Below, piece by piece: positions 6,267 to 13,787 of a stretch of 27,795 nucleotides of DNA. The stretch comes from Anaerolineae bacterium (lineage in GTDB: Bacteria; Chloroflexota; Anaerolineae; UBA4142): positions 1 to 27,795 of the forward strand of contig DAIDTM010000335.1 of the NCBI GenBank assembly GCA_027457205.1, read 5' to 3'. The position numbers were made by a program, and so were the translations under genes. The notes below the pieces were generated by a model, which saw only the letters and a program-made list of their open reading frames with translations, was not told the origin of the DNA and made no database searches. How positions within the stretch are numbered: the first letter of the stretch is position 1; every line of letters begins with the position of its first letter.

Positions 6267-7736
6267 ATGCAATTCGCGCAACTGCTGACCGAAGAACAAG
6301 TCCAGCGCGTGCACGACGCGTCGCTCGAAATCCTCGAAGACGTTGGCTTGCTCGTACGGAACGAAAAAGCCAAGACGATTTTCCAGAAGCATGGCTGTAA
6401 CCTCGACGCGGAAACGGAGATCGTCAAGTTTCCGCGCGCGGTCGTCGAAGAGTACCGCAAGTCCTTTCCGCCCAAGTTCACCTTTTGCGCGCGCGATCCG
6501 CAGTACGACAAGACGCTGCCGGATGACAGCCCGGTCATCGTCACCGGTTCGTCCGCGCCCAATATGCTCGATCCGGTGACCGGCAAGGAACGCCGCGCGT
6601 TTTCAGACGACATCGCGCGCATCGCGCGCGTCATCAACGAACTGCCCGGCTACGACGTTTTTTCGATTTCCACGCTGGCGGAAGACGCGCCGCTGGATCG
6701 CTTCACCATCACGCGCCTCTATCCGACGATCAAGAATTGCGTCAAGCCGATTCGCTGCAGCGCGCTGAACCCGGCGGACGCGGAACAGATCTTGCAGCTC
6801 GGCGCGCTGGTCGCGGGCAGCGCGGCGGCGTCCCGCGCGCACCCGTTCATCACGCACCACTATTGCCCCGTCGTCTCGCCGCTCACGTTCGATTTTGATT
6901 CTACCGAAATGCTGATCTATTTCACCGAACAAGGACTGCCCTCGTTCGGGACCGTCGTCCCCAACGGCGGCATGTCGTCGCCGCTGACACTGCTGGGCAC
7001 GCTGACGCAGGGCAATGCGGAATTTCTCGCGTGGTCGGTGCTGATGCAGATGGTGCGCCCCGGCACGCCGCTGATCTATTCATACCTGCCGACGATTGCG
7101 GATATGCGGCGCGGCTCGTATGCGCCGGGCGCGATCGAATGCGGCATGTTGTCGATGGGCGCGACGCAGCTAGCGCATTTTTACAACGTGCCGAACGGCG
7201 GCTATATCGGCTTGACCAACGCCAAGATCAACGACGCCCAGTCGGGCTATGAGAGCGGCATGTCGAACGTCGCCGCGCTGCTCGCCGGCGCGGACATGTT
7301 CAATATGGGCGGCTTGCTCGACGCGCTGATGTGTTTCGATTTCGCCAAAGCCGCGATCGACGACGAGATCGCGCTGATGATGAAGCGACTCCAGCGCGGC
7401 TTTGAGTTCAGCGACGAGAATTTCGCGCTAGACGACATCAAGGAAACGGGACCCGGCGGCATGTTCATCGACCGACCGCGCACGTACGAATTGATGAAGT
7501 CTACGATGTTCTTGTCGGAAATCGCCGACCGCGACGCGCGCAATCGCTGGGAAAAGCTGGGCGCGAGCGACGCGCAGGCGCGCGCGATGAAACGCGTGCG
7601 CGAGATTCTCATCGCCGATCATCCGTCGCTCATTTCGCCGGACGTGGACGCGCGCGTGCGCGCCGCGTTCCCGGATTTGCCGGCGGGCGACTGCGTGCCG
7701 CCGAAGGAGTGGGCAAAGGAATTGCAGCCCGCGTGA
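6267..7736 (+). CDS. MttB-superfamily (non-pyrrolysine) amine:corrinoid methyltransferase
   Basis: A 489-residue TIM-barrel protein of the trimethylamine methyltransferase (MttB) superfamily. It begins with the typical LTEEQVQRVHDASLEILEDVGL and contains the conserved NGGYIGLTNAKINDAQSGYESG-type region near residues 310-330, where archaeal MttB carries pyrrolysine. Here the frame has no internal TAG, so it belongs to the non-pyrrolysine group. Characterised members (MtgB, MtpB, MtcB, MtyB) demethylate glycine betaine, proline betaine, carnitine and gamma-butyrobetaine, moving a methyl to a corrinoid protein. A glycine-betaine-like substrate is my preferred guess because a dimethylglycine dehydrogenase-like gene follows. 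Start: ATG 6267 with GAGGG upstream. A corrinoid partner is encoded at 10987. Confidence 0.9.
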   Translation: MQFAQLLTEEQVQRVHDASLEILEDVGLLVRNEKAKTIFQKHGCNLDAETEIVKFPRAVVEEYRKSFPPKFTFCARDPQYDKTLPDDSPVIVTGSSAPNMLDPVTGKERRAFSDDIARIARVINELPGYDVFSISTLAEDAPLDRFTITRLYPTIKNCVKPIRCSALNPADAEQILQLGALVAGSAAASRAHPFITHHYCPVVSPLTFDFDSTEMLIYFTEQGLPSFGTVVPNGGMSSPLTLLGTLTQGNAEFLAWSVLMQMVRPGTPLIYSYLPTIADMRRGSYAPGAIECGMLSMGATQLAHFYNVPNGGYIGLTNAKINDAQSGYESGMSNVAALLAGADMFNMGGLLDALMCFDFAKAAIDDEIALMMKRLQRGFEFSDENFALDDIKETGPGGMFIDRPRTYELMKSTMFLSEIADRDARNRWEKLGASDAQARAMKRVREILIADHPSLISPDVDARVRAAFPDLPAGDCVPPKEWAKELQPA

Positions 7737-7756
7737 TTGGCAAAGCGTGAGTCGTG

Positions 7757-7776
7757 ATGCGTGAACTGTCACGCAT
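7757..7776. repeat. Intergenic inverted repeat
   Basis: ATGCGTGA (7757-7764) and TCACGCAT (7769-7776) form a perfect 8-bp hairpin with a 4-base loop. The surrounding 7741-7795 is made of related CGTGA / TCACG units, the same style of spacer as 3460-3501. It could weaken or end transcription between the methyltransferase and dehydrogenase genes, but no T-run follows. Confidence 0.55.
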
Positions 7777-7824
7777 TACGTTTCACGTCACACGCCACAA
7801 TAATATCGGAGTCATCAAGTCATT

Positions 7825-10257
7825 ATGCAATCTCAAGCCAGAGTCGTTATCATCGGCGGCGGCATCGCCGGATGCAGTCTCGCCTATCACCTCGCCGAAT
7901 TGGGCTGGACGGATGTCGTCCTCGTCGACAAGGGCGAGCTGACCAGCGGCGCGACGTGGCACGCCGCCGGCATCGTCACCGTCTTTCACACCTCGCCGAG
8001 TCTGATGCGAATGAGAAAGTACAGCATGGATCTGTACAAGAAACTGCAAGCCGACGGCGGCGAGCAAATCGGCTGGCGCACGACCGGTAGTCTGCGCGTC
8101 GCATCGACGCCGGAACATTTTCAATTCCTGAAACGCCAAGTGAGCCAAGGCAAAGCGATCGGACTCGATCTTGAAATCATCTCGCCGCAGGAAGCCCAGA
8201 AACTTTTTCCGGAGATGTCGATTGACGGCGTGTTCGGCGCGATGTATCTGCCGGGCGACGGCTATCTCGATCCGAGCGGCGTGGCGTACGAACTGGCGCG
8301 GCGCGCGAAACTGCGCGGCATCAAGGTCCACACTGGCGTCCGCGTGACGGGAATCGAGCGCGGGACGAAAGGTGAGGTACGCGCGGTCGTAACCGACCAG
8401 GGCACGATCAACACCGAGATCGTCGTGTGCGCCGCCGGGATGTGGGCGCCGCGCATCGGCGCGATGGTCGGCGTGAATCTGCCGATGACGCCGCTGACGC
8501 ACCAGCACCTCGCGACCAAAGCGATTCCCGGACACGAGCTGCCGAAAGACACACCGGTCTTGCGCGATCCGGCGAACCTCGTTTATATGCGCGAGGAAGC
8601 GCGCGGTTTTCTTATCGGCGGATTCGAGGTGAACCCGGTCGCGCATTTCGTCGATGGCGCGCCGTGGGATTTTACGCAGCAGCTTTTTCCGCCGGACTGG
8701 GAACTGTTCGATCCGATCTTGCAGGGCGCGATCCGCCGCGTGCCGATCATCGAGAAAGCGGAAGCGGTGAAACTCGTCAACGGTCCGGAAGCGATCACGC
8801 CGGACAGCCGACCGCTGCTAGGACCGGTGCCGGGCGTGCCGGGATTCTACGCCGCCGCCGGTCTATCGCACACCGGCTTTGGCGGCGGCGGCGCGATCGG
8901 TCAGATCATGGCGGAGTGGATCGTCGACGGCGAGCCGTCGCAGGACACGAGCGAGTACAACGTGCGGCGCTTTGGCGATATTTATCGCGATCCGAAATTC
9001 ACCGCCGAGCGCTCGAAGGAATCGTACAAGTATTACTATTTTCTCCGTTTTCCGCACGACGAAAACGAATCGGCGCGTCCGCTGCATCCGAATCCGCTCG
9101 ACGCGCGCCTGAAAGAACTCGGCGCGGTCTTCGGCGAGAAGAACGGTTGGGAACGCGTCAACTATTTCGATAAAACGTGGCGGCGCGCTGGCGTAGACCA
9201 ACGCGCGTGGGGCTGGGGTCGTCCCGCGTTCTTCGATCAGGTCGGCGCGGAACATCGCGCGGTGCGCGAACGCGTCGGCATTTTCGAGATGAGTTCGTTC
9301 GGCAAGCTCGACGTGCGCGGCAGAGGCGCGCTCGCGCTGCTGCAATCGCTGACCGACAGCAATCTCGACAAGCCGGCGGGACGCGTGACCTACACGCAGA
9401 TGCTCAACACGCGCGGCGGCATCGAGAGCGACTTGACGATCACGCGCCTCGCCGAGGACCATTTCCGCGTTGTGACCGGCAGCGCGTTCGTCTCGCGCGA
9501 CCTGGGTTGGATCACGATGCACCTGCCATCGGACGGCTCGGTGCAGGTGAGCGACGTCACGTCGAAATATGCAACAATCGGCATTTGGGGACCGCAGGCG
9601 CGCGCCGTGATGCAGGGCGCGACCACGGATGATGTGTCGAACGCCAAGTTTCCCTTTATGACCGCGCAGATGATTTACATTAGCGGTGTGGAAGTGCTCG
9701 CGCAGCGCGTGACGTACGTCGGAGAACTGGGCTGGGAATTGTATCCGCCGTTCGAGCGGGCGACGCCGGTGTGGGACGCGCTGATGCGCGCGGGCAAACC
9801 GCACGGCATCATGCCCGCCGGCTACAAGGCGCTCGAATCGCTGCGGCTGGAAAAAGCGTACCGCTACTGGACCGCCGACATCACACCGGCGGATAATCCC
9901 TACGAAGCCGGCTTGGGCTTTTGCGTGCAGCTCAACAAGGGCGATTTCATCGGGCGCGCGGCGCTGACGAAAATCAAAGCGCAAGGCATCCAGCGCAAAC
10001 TGGCGACATTGACAATGGATGGAAACTGCGTAATCTATGGCGGCGAAGCCGTGATGCAGGACAGCAAGGTCGTCGGCAGATTGCGCAGCGGCGGATATGG
10101 TTACACGGTTGGAAAAAATATCGGCTTGGTTTATCTGCCGCTCGATCTCGCGCGTGAAGGTGTACAATTCAAGGTCGATGTGTTCGGCGAAATGATTCCT
10201 GCGCAAGTCACGCCGGATGTGCTGTACGATGCGAAGGGCGAGCGATTGAAAGCGTAG
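7825..10257 (+). CDS. Dimethylglycine/sarcosine dehydrogenase-like flavoprotein with GcvT domain
   Basis: An 810-residue two-part enzyme, close to the usual length. The N-terminal DAO domain (about 1-370) starts with the FAD motif GGGIAG (Gly11-Gly16). It contains SGATWHAAG (41-49), whose His46 is the position that carries covalent FAD in dimethylglycine and sarcosine dehydrogenases. A linker follows (about 375-430, FAO_M type), then an aminomethyltransferase (GCV_T) folate-binding domain and C-terminal barrel (about 440-805, for example GRVTYTQMLNTRGGIESDLTITR and YVGELGWELYPP). The family oxidatively demethylates dimethylglycine or sarcosine and loads the carbon on tetrahydrofolate as methylene-H4folate. 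Behind an MttB-like gene this suggests stepwise breakdown of betaine. Which substrate it prefers cannot be read from the sequence. Confidence 0.9.
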   Translation: MQSQARVVIIGGGIAGCSLAYHLAELGWTDVVLVDKGELTSGATWHAAGIVTVFHTSPSLMRMRKYSMDLYKKLQADGGEQIGWRTTGSLRVASTPEHFQFLKRQVSQGKAIGLDLEIISPQEAQKLFPEMSIDGVFGAMYLPGDGYLDPSGVAYELARRAKLRGIKVHTGVRVTGIERGTKGEVRAVVTDQGTINTEIVVCAAGMWAPRIGAMVGVNLPMTPLTHQHLATKAIPGHELPKDTPVLRDPANLVYMREEARGFLIGGFEVNPVAHFVDGAPWDFTQQLFPPDWELFDPILQGAIRRVPIIEKAEAVKLVNGPEAITPDSRPLLGPVPGVPGFYAAAGLSHTGFGGGGAIGQIMAEWIVDGEPSQDTSEYNVRRFGDIYRDPKFTAERSKESYKYYYFLRFPHDENESARPLHPNPLDARLKELGAVFGEKNGWERVNYFDKTWRRAGVDQRAWGWGRPAFFDQVGAEHRAVRERVGIFEMSSFGKLDVRGRGALALLQSLTDSNLDKPAGRVTYTQMLNTRGGIESDLTITRLAEDHFRVVTGSAFVSRDLGWITMHLPSDGSVQVSDVTSKYATIGIWGPQARAVMQGATTDDVSNAKFPFMTAQMIYISGVEVLAQRVTYVGELGWELYPPFERATPVWDALMRAGKPHGIMPAGYKALESLRLEKAYRYWTADITPADNPYEAGLGFCVQLNKGDFIGRAALTKIKAQGIQRKLATLTMDGNCVIYGGEAVMQDSKVVGRLRSGGYGYTVGKNIGLVYLPLDLAREGVQFKVDVFGEMIPAQVTPDVLYDAKGERLKA

Positions 10258-10268
10258 CAGGGAGCAGG

Positions 10269-10661
10269 ATGAGGGCGGATACACAGAACTGGATCGCATC
10301 AGCCGAATATGATCTCGAAACGGCTCGCCACATGTTGGCAACTCGGCGTTATATCTACGTCGTCTTCATGTGTCATCTAACGCTGGAGAAAATGCTGAAG
10401 GCTCACGTCACCGAAGTAACCCGCTCCATTCCAACAAAGACGCACGACCTGATCTACCTGGTCAAAAAAGCCGGTCTCGAATTGCCCGGATCTTATCTGG
10501 ATTTTGTCAGCCGAATCAATGCGGCGAGTGTCCCGACGCGTTATCCCGAAGATCTCGAGCGCGCCATCAAAAACTATCCCGACTCGCTTGTGCGAGAATA
10601 TCTGCGTCAAACGGAGGAGGTTCTGCAATGGCTCAAACGTCACCCCAACTTACAGAAATAA
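10269..10661 (+). CDS. HEPN-domain protein (partner of MNT protein)
   Basis: A 130-residue helical protein of the HEPN family (PF05168 type). Signs are WIASAEYDLETARHML, then CHLTLEKMLKAHVTE, a THDLIYLVKKAGL segment and TRYPEDLERAIK. HEPN proteins are often RNases or RNA binders and are commonly paired with a minimal nucleotidyltransferase as a toxin-antitoxin or RNA/protein-modifying module. I do not see a clear R-x4-6-H catalytic motif, so RNase activity is doubtful. Its 3' end overlaps the MNT gene by 34 bases, the normal arrangement for such pairs. The pair sits inside the methyl-transfer block and looks less GC-rich than its neighbours, suggesting later insertion. Confidence 0.85.
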   Translation: MRADTQNWIASAEYDLETARHMLATRRYIYVVFMCHLTLEKMLKAHVTEVTRSIPTKTHDLIYLVKKAGLELPGSYLDFVSRINAASVPTRYPEDLERAIKNYPDSLVREYLRQTEEVLQWLKRHPNLQK

Positions 10662-10954
10662 TTCAGCGGTACACCGAGCAATTGCAGAAGATGGGAATCA
10701 AAGTTGAGCGCGTAATGCTCTTCGGTTCTTACGCGTTAGGCACTCAGCATGAAGGCAGTGACATAGATTTGGTTGTCGTATCATCGGACTGGGCGAGGTA
10801 CAACGACATCGAAAGACTTGAAACTCTTGGCATCGCGGCTGGGCGCATTCTCGAGCCTGTCGAGGCGGTTGGTTTTACGCCGGAAGAGATCGAAGCGCAT
10901 CGACTGTCAACTTTCTGGGAAATGATTCTCAATGAGCAAGCGATTGCAGTGTGA
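10628..10954 (+). CDS. Minimal nucleotidyltransferase (MNT) domain protein
   Basis: A 108-residue protein with the MNT signature G-S-x(10)-D-x-D: Gly33-Ser34 (LFGSYALG) and Asp45, Asp47 (GSDIDLVV). Such proteins either act as antitoxins that AMPylate a HEPN toxin or serve unknown modification roles. Start: ATG 10628, with GGAGG a few bases upstream inside the HEPN reading frame. The longer open frame reaching back to 10370 is only a shadow of the HEPN gene. The final part (EEIEAHRLSTFWEMILNEQAIAV) is typical of small stand-alone MNTs. Confidence 0.85.
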   Translation: MAQTSPQLTEIIQRYTEQLQKMGIKVERVMLFGSYALGTQHEGSDIDLVVVSSDWARYNDIERLETLGIAAGRILEPVEAVGFTPEEIEAHRLSTFWEMILNEQAIAV

Positions 10955-10986
10955 TTTCTGTTGTATGAATTCTGAAGGAGTACTCA

Positions 10987-11721
10987 ATGACCCACGAAGA
11001 AATTCTAAAAGGACTATACGATAATACGATCATCGGCAAGGCGGCGGAAGTGAAGACGCTGACGCAGCAAGGGCTAGACGCAAAACTCGAGCCGGTCGAT
11101 ATGCTGTACAAGGCGCTCTTACCCGCGCTGCAAGAAGTCGGCAAACGATTCGAAGTCGGAGACTTTTTTGTGCCGGAGATGCTGATGTCGGCGAAGGCGA
11201 TGCAGACCGCGCTCGTCATCCTGCGCCCGCTGCTTGCCGCCAAAGGCGAAAAAACGCTCGGCAAAGTGGTGATGGGCACGGTCAAGGGCGACGTGCACGA
11301 CATCGGCAAGAATTTGTGTAACATCATGCTCGAAGGCGCGGGTTTTGAAGTGTTTGACCTGGGCGTGAACACACCGCCAGAAAAATTCATCGCCGCAGTG
11401 CAGCAGCATCAGCCGGACATCGTCGGCTTTTCCGCGTTCCTCACGACGACGATGCCGATGTTCAAGGTCAACATCGAAGCGCTGAAGAAAGCCGGCTTGC
11501 GCGACAAGGTGAAGGTGATGGTCGGTGGCGCGCCGGTGACCGCGGCGTACGCCGAGATCGTTGGCGCGGACGCGTACTGCCCGGACGCGAGTTCGACCGC
11601 GCGCAAGGCAAAGGAATTCGTCGGCGCAGCAGGCGCGGTTCCCGGCGGCGCGCTCGCGGACGCGGTTGGCGCGGTCGAGCAGATGATGAGCGTGGTGGAG
11701 CCAGAGAGCAGTAAGCAGTAG
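10987..11721 (+). CDS. Corrinoid-binding methyl carrier protein (MttC/MtgC type)
   Basis: A 244-residue cobalamin-binding protein. Residues 1-90 form the helical cap (B12-binding_2; LYKALLPALQEVGKRFEVGDFFVPEML). Residues from about 92 form the Rossmann-like B12 domain with D-x-H-x-x-G at 102-107 (GDVHDIGKN), where His104 is the lower cobalt ligand, followed by S-x-F-L-T-T and VGGAPVTAAYAEIVGADAY. It carries a methyl group between the MttB-like and MtgA-like enzymes. AAGGAGT lies just upstream of ATG 10987. The protein is slightly longer than usual at the C-terminus, and its last codons (…ESSKQ) run into a CAGTAAGCAGTA-type intergenic repeat that supplies the stop. Confidence 0.93.
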   Translation: MTHEEILKGLYDNTIIGKAAEVKTLTQQGLDAKLEPVDMLYKALLPALQEVGKRFEVGDFFVPEMLMSAKAMQTALVILRPLLAAKGEKTLGKVVMGTVKGDVHDIGKNLCNIMLEGAGFEVFDLGVNTPPEKFIAAVQQHQPDIVGFSAFLTTTMPMFKVNIEALKKAGLRDKVKVMVGGAPVTAAYAEIVGADAYCPDASSTARKAKEFVGAAGAVPGGALADAVGAVEQMMSVVEPESSKQ

Positions 11722-11735
11722 GCAGTGTTCAGTCA

Positions 11736-11763
11736 GCAGAAAACTAGGTCCAGTGTTTTCTGC
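11736..11763. repeat. Intergenic hairpin between corrinoid-protein and MtgA-like genes
   Basis: GCAGAAAAC (11736-11744) pairs perfectly with GTTTTCTGC (11755-11763). The whole spacer (11705-11790) is made of CAGTAAGCAGTAGGCAG-like units on the left and their complements (CTGCCTACCGCCAACTGCC) on the right, forming a larger imperfect hairpin. Confidence 0.6.
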
Positions 11764-11803
11764 CTACCGCCAACTGCCGACTGCCTACGCTGGGACAACA
11801 TTA

Positions 11804-12667
11804 ATGGAAACTATCCTCCAGTCAAAGACCAAGACCATCGTCATCAGCCCTGAACATCCTTTTGTGATGATCGGCGAGCGGATCAATCCGACCGGGCGCA
11901 AGAAACTCGGCGCGGAAATGGCAGCCGGCGATTTTTCGCGCGTGCGGCGCGACGCGGAGACGCAGGTTGCCGCCGGCGCACAGATGCTCGACGTGAACGC
12001 CGGCTTTCCGATGGGCGACGAGCCGACAATGCTCGTGACCGCGATCAAAACGGTGCAGCAAGTAACCGACGCGCCACTTTCAATCGATTCATCGGTGGTC
12101 GAAGCGCTGGAAGCCGCACTCGCCGCGTACGAGGGCAAGCCGCTCGTCAATTCCGTCACGGGCGAAGACGAGCGTCTCGAAAAAATCTTGCCGCTCATCA
12201 AAAAGTACAACGCGGCGGTCATCGGCATGGCGAACGACGAGACCGGCATTTCGATGGACCCGGAGATTCGCGCCGCCATCGCGGAAAAGATCGTCCGCCG
12301 CGCGCAGGATCACGGCATCCCGCCGGCAGACATCATCATCGATCCGCTCGCGCTCACCGTTGCGGCAGACCCCACTGCCGCCAGGGTTACGCTGCAAACG
12401 ATGCGAATAATCCACGAACATCTCGGCGTCAATATGTCATGCGGCGCGGGCAATATTTCGTTTGGGTTGCCAGAGCGTCCGCCGATCACTGCCGCATTTC
12501 TTACGATGGCGATGACGCACGGATTGACCTGCGCGATTACGGACGCGACCAATGAGATGATCCGCTATGCCGTGCGCGCGAGCGACGTGTTGCTGGGACA
12601 CGACGAGTACGCGGTCAATTGGATTTCCGAGTTTCGACAGAAGAAAGCGGAAGGCAGTAAGCAGTAA
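11804..12667 (+). CDS. Methyltetrahydrofolate:corrinoid methyltransferase (MtgA-like, pterin-binding)
   Basis: A 287-residue TIM-barrel of the pterin-binding (DHPS-like) family. Motifs: MIGERINPTGRKKLG near the N-terminus, the folate-binding DVNAGFPMGDEP, LSIDSSVVEALEAAL, the GKPLVNSVTGE strand and GMANDETGI. MtgA/AcsE-type enzymes move a methyl group between a corrinoid protein and tetrahydrofolate; here it likely takes the methyl from the corrinoid protein encoded just upstream. ATG 11804 is preferred: an in-frame start at 11753 lies inside repeat sequence. The last residues (GSKQ) are again encoded by a CAGTAAGCAGTAAAC repeat unit, the same tail as the gene before. An alternative annotation as a dihydropteroate synthase is unlikely in this context. 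Confidence 0.9.
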   Translation: METILQSKTKTIVISPEHPFVMIGERINPTGRKKLGAEMAAGDFSRVRRDAETQVAAGAQMLDVNAGFPMGDEPTMLVTAIKTVQQVTDAPLSIDSSVVEALEAALAAYEGKPLVNSVTGEDERLEKILPLIKKYNAAVIGMANDETGISMDPEIRAAIAEKIVRRAQDHGIPPADIIIDPLALTVAADPTAARVTLQTMRIIHEHLGVNMSCGAGNISFGLPERPPITAAFLTMAMTHGLTCAITDATNEMIRYAVRASDVLLGHDEYAVNWISEFRQKKAEGSKQ

Positions 12668-12735
12668 ACAGCATTCAATGGCAGTGTCCAGTATTTCGTA
12701 TTGCGTGAGCGATAGGCAGGCAGAAGGAGATACCC

Positions 12736-13308
12736 ATGAGCCAGCCGCAAAATCTATCCGCGAATCCGCCGCCGGGCAAGGAAATCGCGACGCTCGCCGG
12801 CGGATGTTTTTGGTGCGTCGAAGCGGTCTTTGACGAATTACGCGGCGTCGAATCGGTCGAGTCCGGCTATGCCGGCGGTACGGTCGCGAACCCGAGCTAT
12901 CAACTGGTCTGCACCGGCACGACCGGGCACGCCGAAGCCGCGCGCATCACCTTCGATCCAAAAGTGATTTCGTTCAAGCAGATCCTGCAAGTATTCTTCA
13001 CCGTTCACGATCCGACCACGCTGAACCGCCAGGGCGCGGACGTCGGCACGCAATATCGCTCCGCGATTTTCTACCACAACGAAGAGCAGAAGAAGATTGC
13101 CGAAGAGGTCATCCAGGAGATCACCGCCGCGAAACTTTGGGACGCGCACATCGTGACGGAGGTGACGCCGTTCAAGAATTTCTACATCGCAGAGGATTAT
13201 CATCAGGAGTATTTCGCGAACAATCCCGACCAGGGTTATTGCCGCGTCGTCATCGCGCCGAAGGTGGCGAAGTTTCGGCAACATTATCGCGAGATGCTGA
13301 AAAAGTAA
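12736..13308 (+). CDS. msrA: Peptide methionine-(S)-S-oxide reductase
   Basis: A 190-residue MsrA. The catalytic motif GCFWCVEAVF is at residues 23-32, with Cys24 as the nucleophile. Further family segments are SGYAGGTVANPSYQLVCTGTTGHAE, FTVHDPTTLNRQGADVGTQYRSAIF and a later IAEDYHQEYF. It reduces methionine-S-sulfoxide in proteins, using thioredoxin. AGAAGGAG lies seven bases before ATG 12736. Cys27 and a later Cys (GYCRVV) could serve as resolving residues. It interrupts the methyl-transfer block; a link to methionine supply is possible, but a housekeeping passenger is as likely. Confidence 0.96.
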   Translation: MSQPQNLSANPPPGKEIATLAGGCFWCVEAVFDELRGVESVESGYAGGTVANPSYQLVCTGTTGHAEAARITFDPKVISFKQILQVFFTVHDPTTLNRQGADVGTQYRSAIFYHNEEQKKIAEEVIQEITAAKLWDAHIVTEVTPFKNFYIAEDYHQEYFANNPDQGYCRVVIAPKVAKFRQHYREMLKK

Positions 13309-13334
13309 CCAGTATTCAGTCGTCAGTAATCAGT

Positions 13335-13739
13335 ATGGAACCGCGCAGAGCAAAAACAAGGAAACCGGACAGACTGGATGAGGTTGTTGGCGAGCAGGTC
13401 TATTCCGTATGGATAGATATGCTGCGTCGTCTCGTGCCTGAAGGACGAACGCATCGCTTGGCTCCGACAATTGCGGCGATGCTCCAATATGCTGCTGTCG
13501 TTGCACTCGGAAAATATGGGGGCGAGCTGCAAGAAGGGACCGTGGCTTACAAACTCATTCGCGCCGATGAAATGGGTCAAGAAGAAGCCGAGGAACTGTT
13601 GCTGCCGCTTGTAAAAAGGTTTTTCAAAGACGCGAGTGTAGAATACGCACGAACAAACGCAAGCGGAGAAAGATACAGCGTCGCGGAAGAAACCGTTCGT
13701 GAGTACATCAACTGGTTCAACATGCCTTGGGAAGATTAG
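13335..13739 (+). CDS. Small protein of unknown function
   Basis: A 134-residue soluble protein that I do not recognise. It opens with a basic segment (MEPRRAKTRKPDRLDE), has a helix-rich middle (VYSVWIDMLRRLVPEG, IAAMLQYAAVVALGK), and an acidic, probably helical stretch around QEEAEELLLPLVKRFF; it ends with NWFNMPWED. No membrane segment, signal peptide or metal motif is visible. ATG 13335 lies directly at the edge of a CAGTA-repeat spacer; upstream in-frame starts overlap msrA in another frame and are unlikely. The A+T content appears higher than in the neighbouring methyltransferase genes, as with the HEPN/MNT pair. Real-gene status is likely because the protein is coherent, but its role is open. 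Confidence 0.6.
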   Translation: MEPRRAKTRKPDRLDEVVGEQVYSVWIDMLRRLVPEGRTHRLAPTIAAMLQYAAVVALGKYGGELQEGTVAYKLIRADEMGQEEAEELLLPLVKRFFKDASVEYARTNASGERYSVAEETVREYINWFNMPWED

Positions 13740-13787
13740 CTTTGCAAAACCATCTGACGACTGGCGGCTGACGACTGTCGACTCGCA

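Noticed and set aside
6267..7736. Possible pyrrolysine in the MttB-like protein
   Set aside because: The frame is open through the family's pyrrolysine region with ordinary codons and no TAG, and total length is normal, so it is a non-pyrrolysine member.
12721..12738. Vector-like ribosome binding site before msrA (AGAAGGAGATACCCATG)
   Set aside because: It resembles an expression-vector site only by the shared AAGGAGATA core; flanking DNA is normal genomic sequence.
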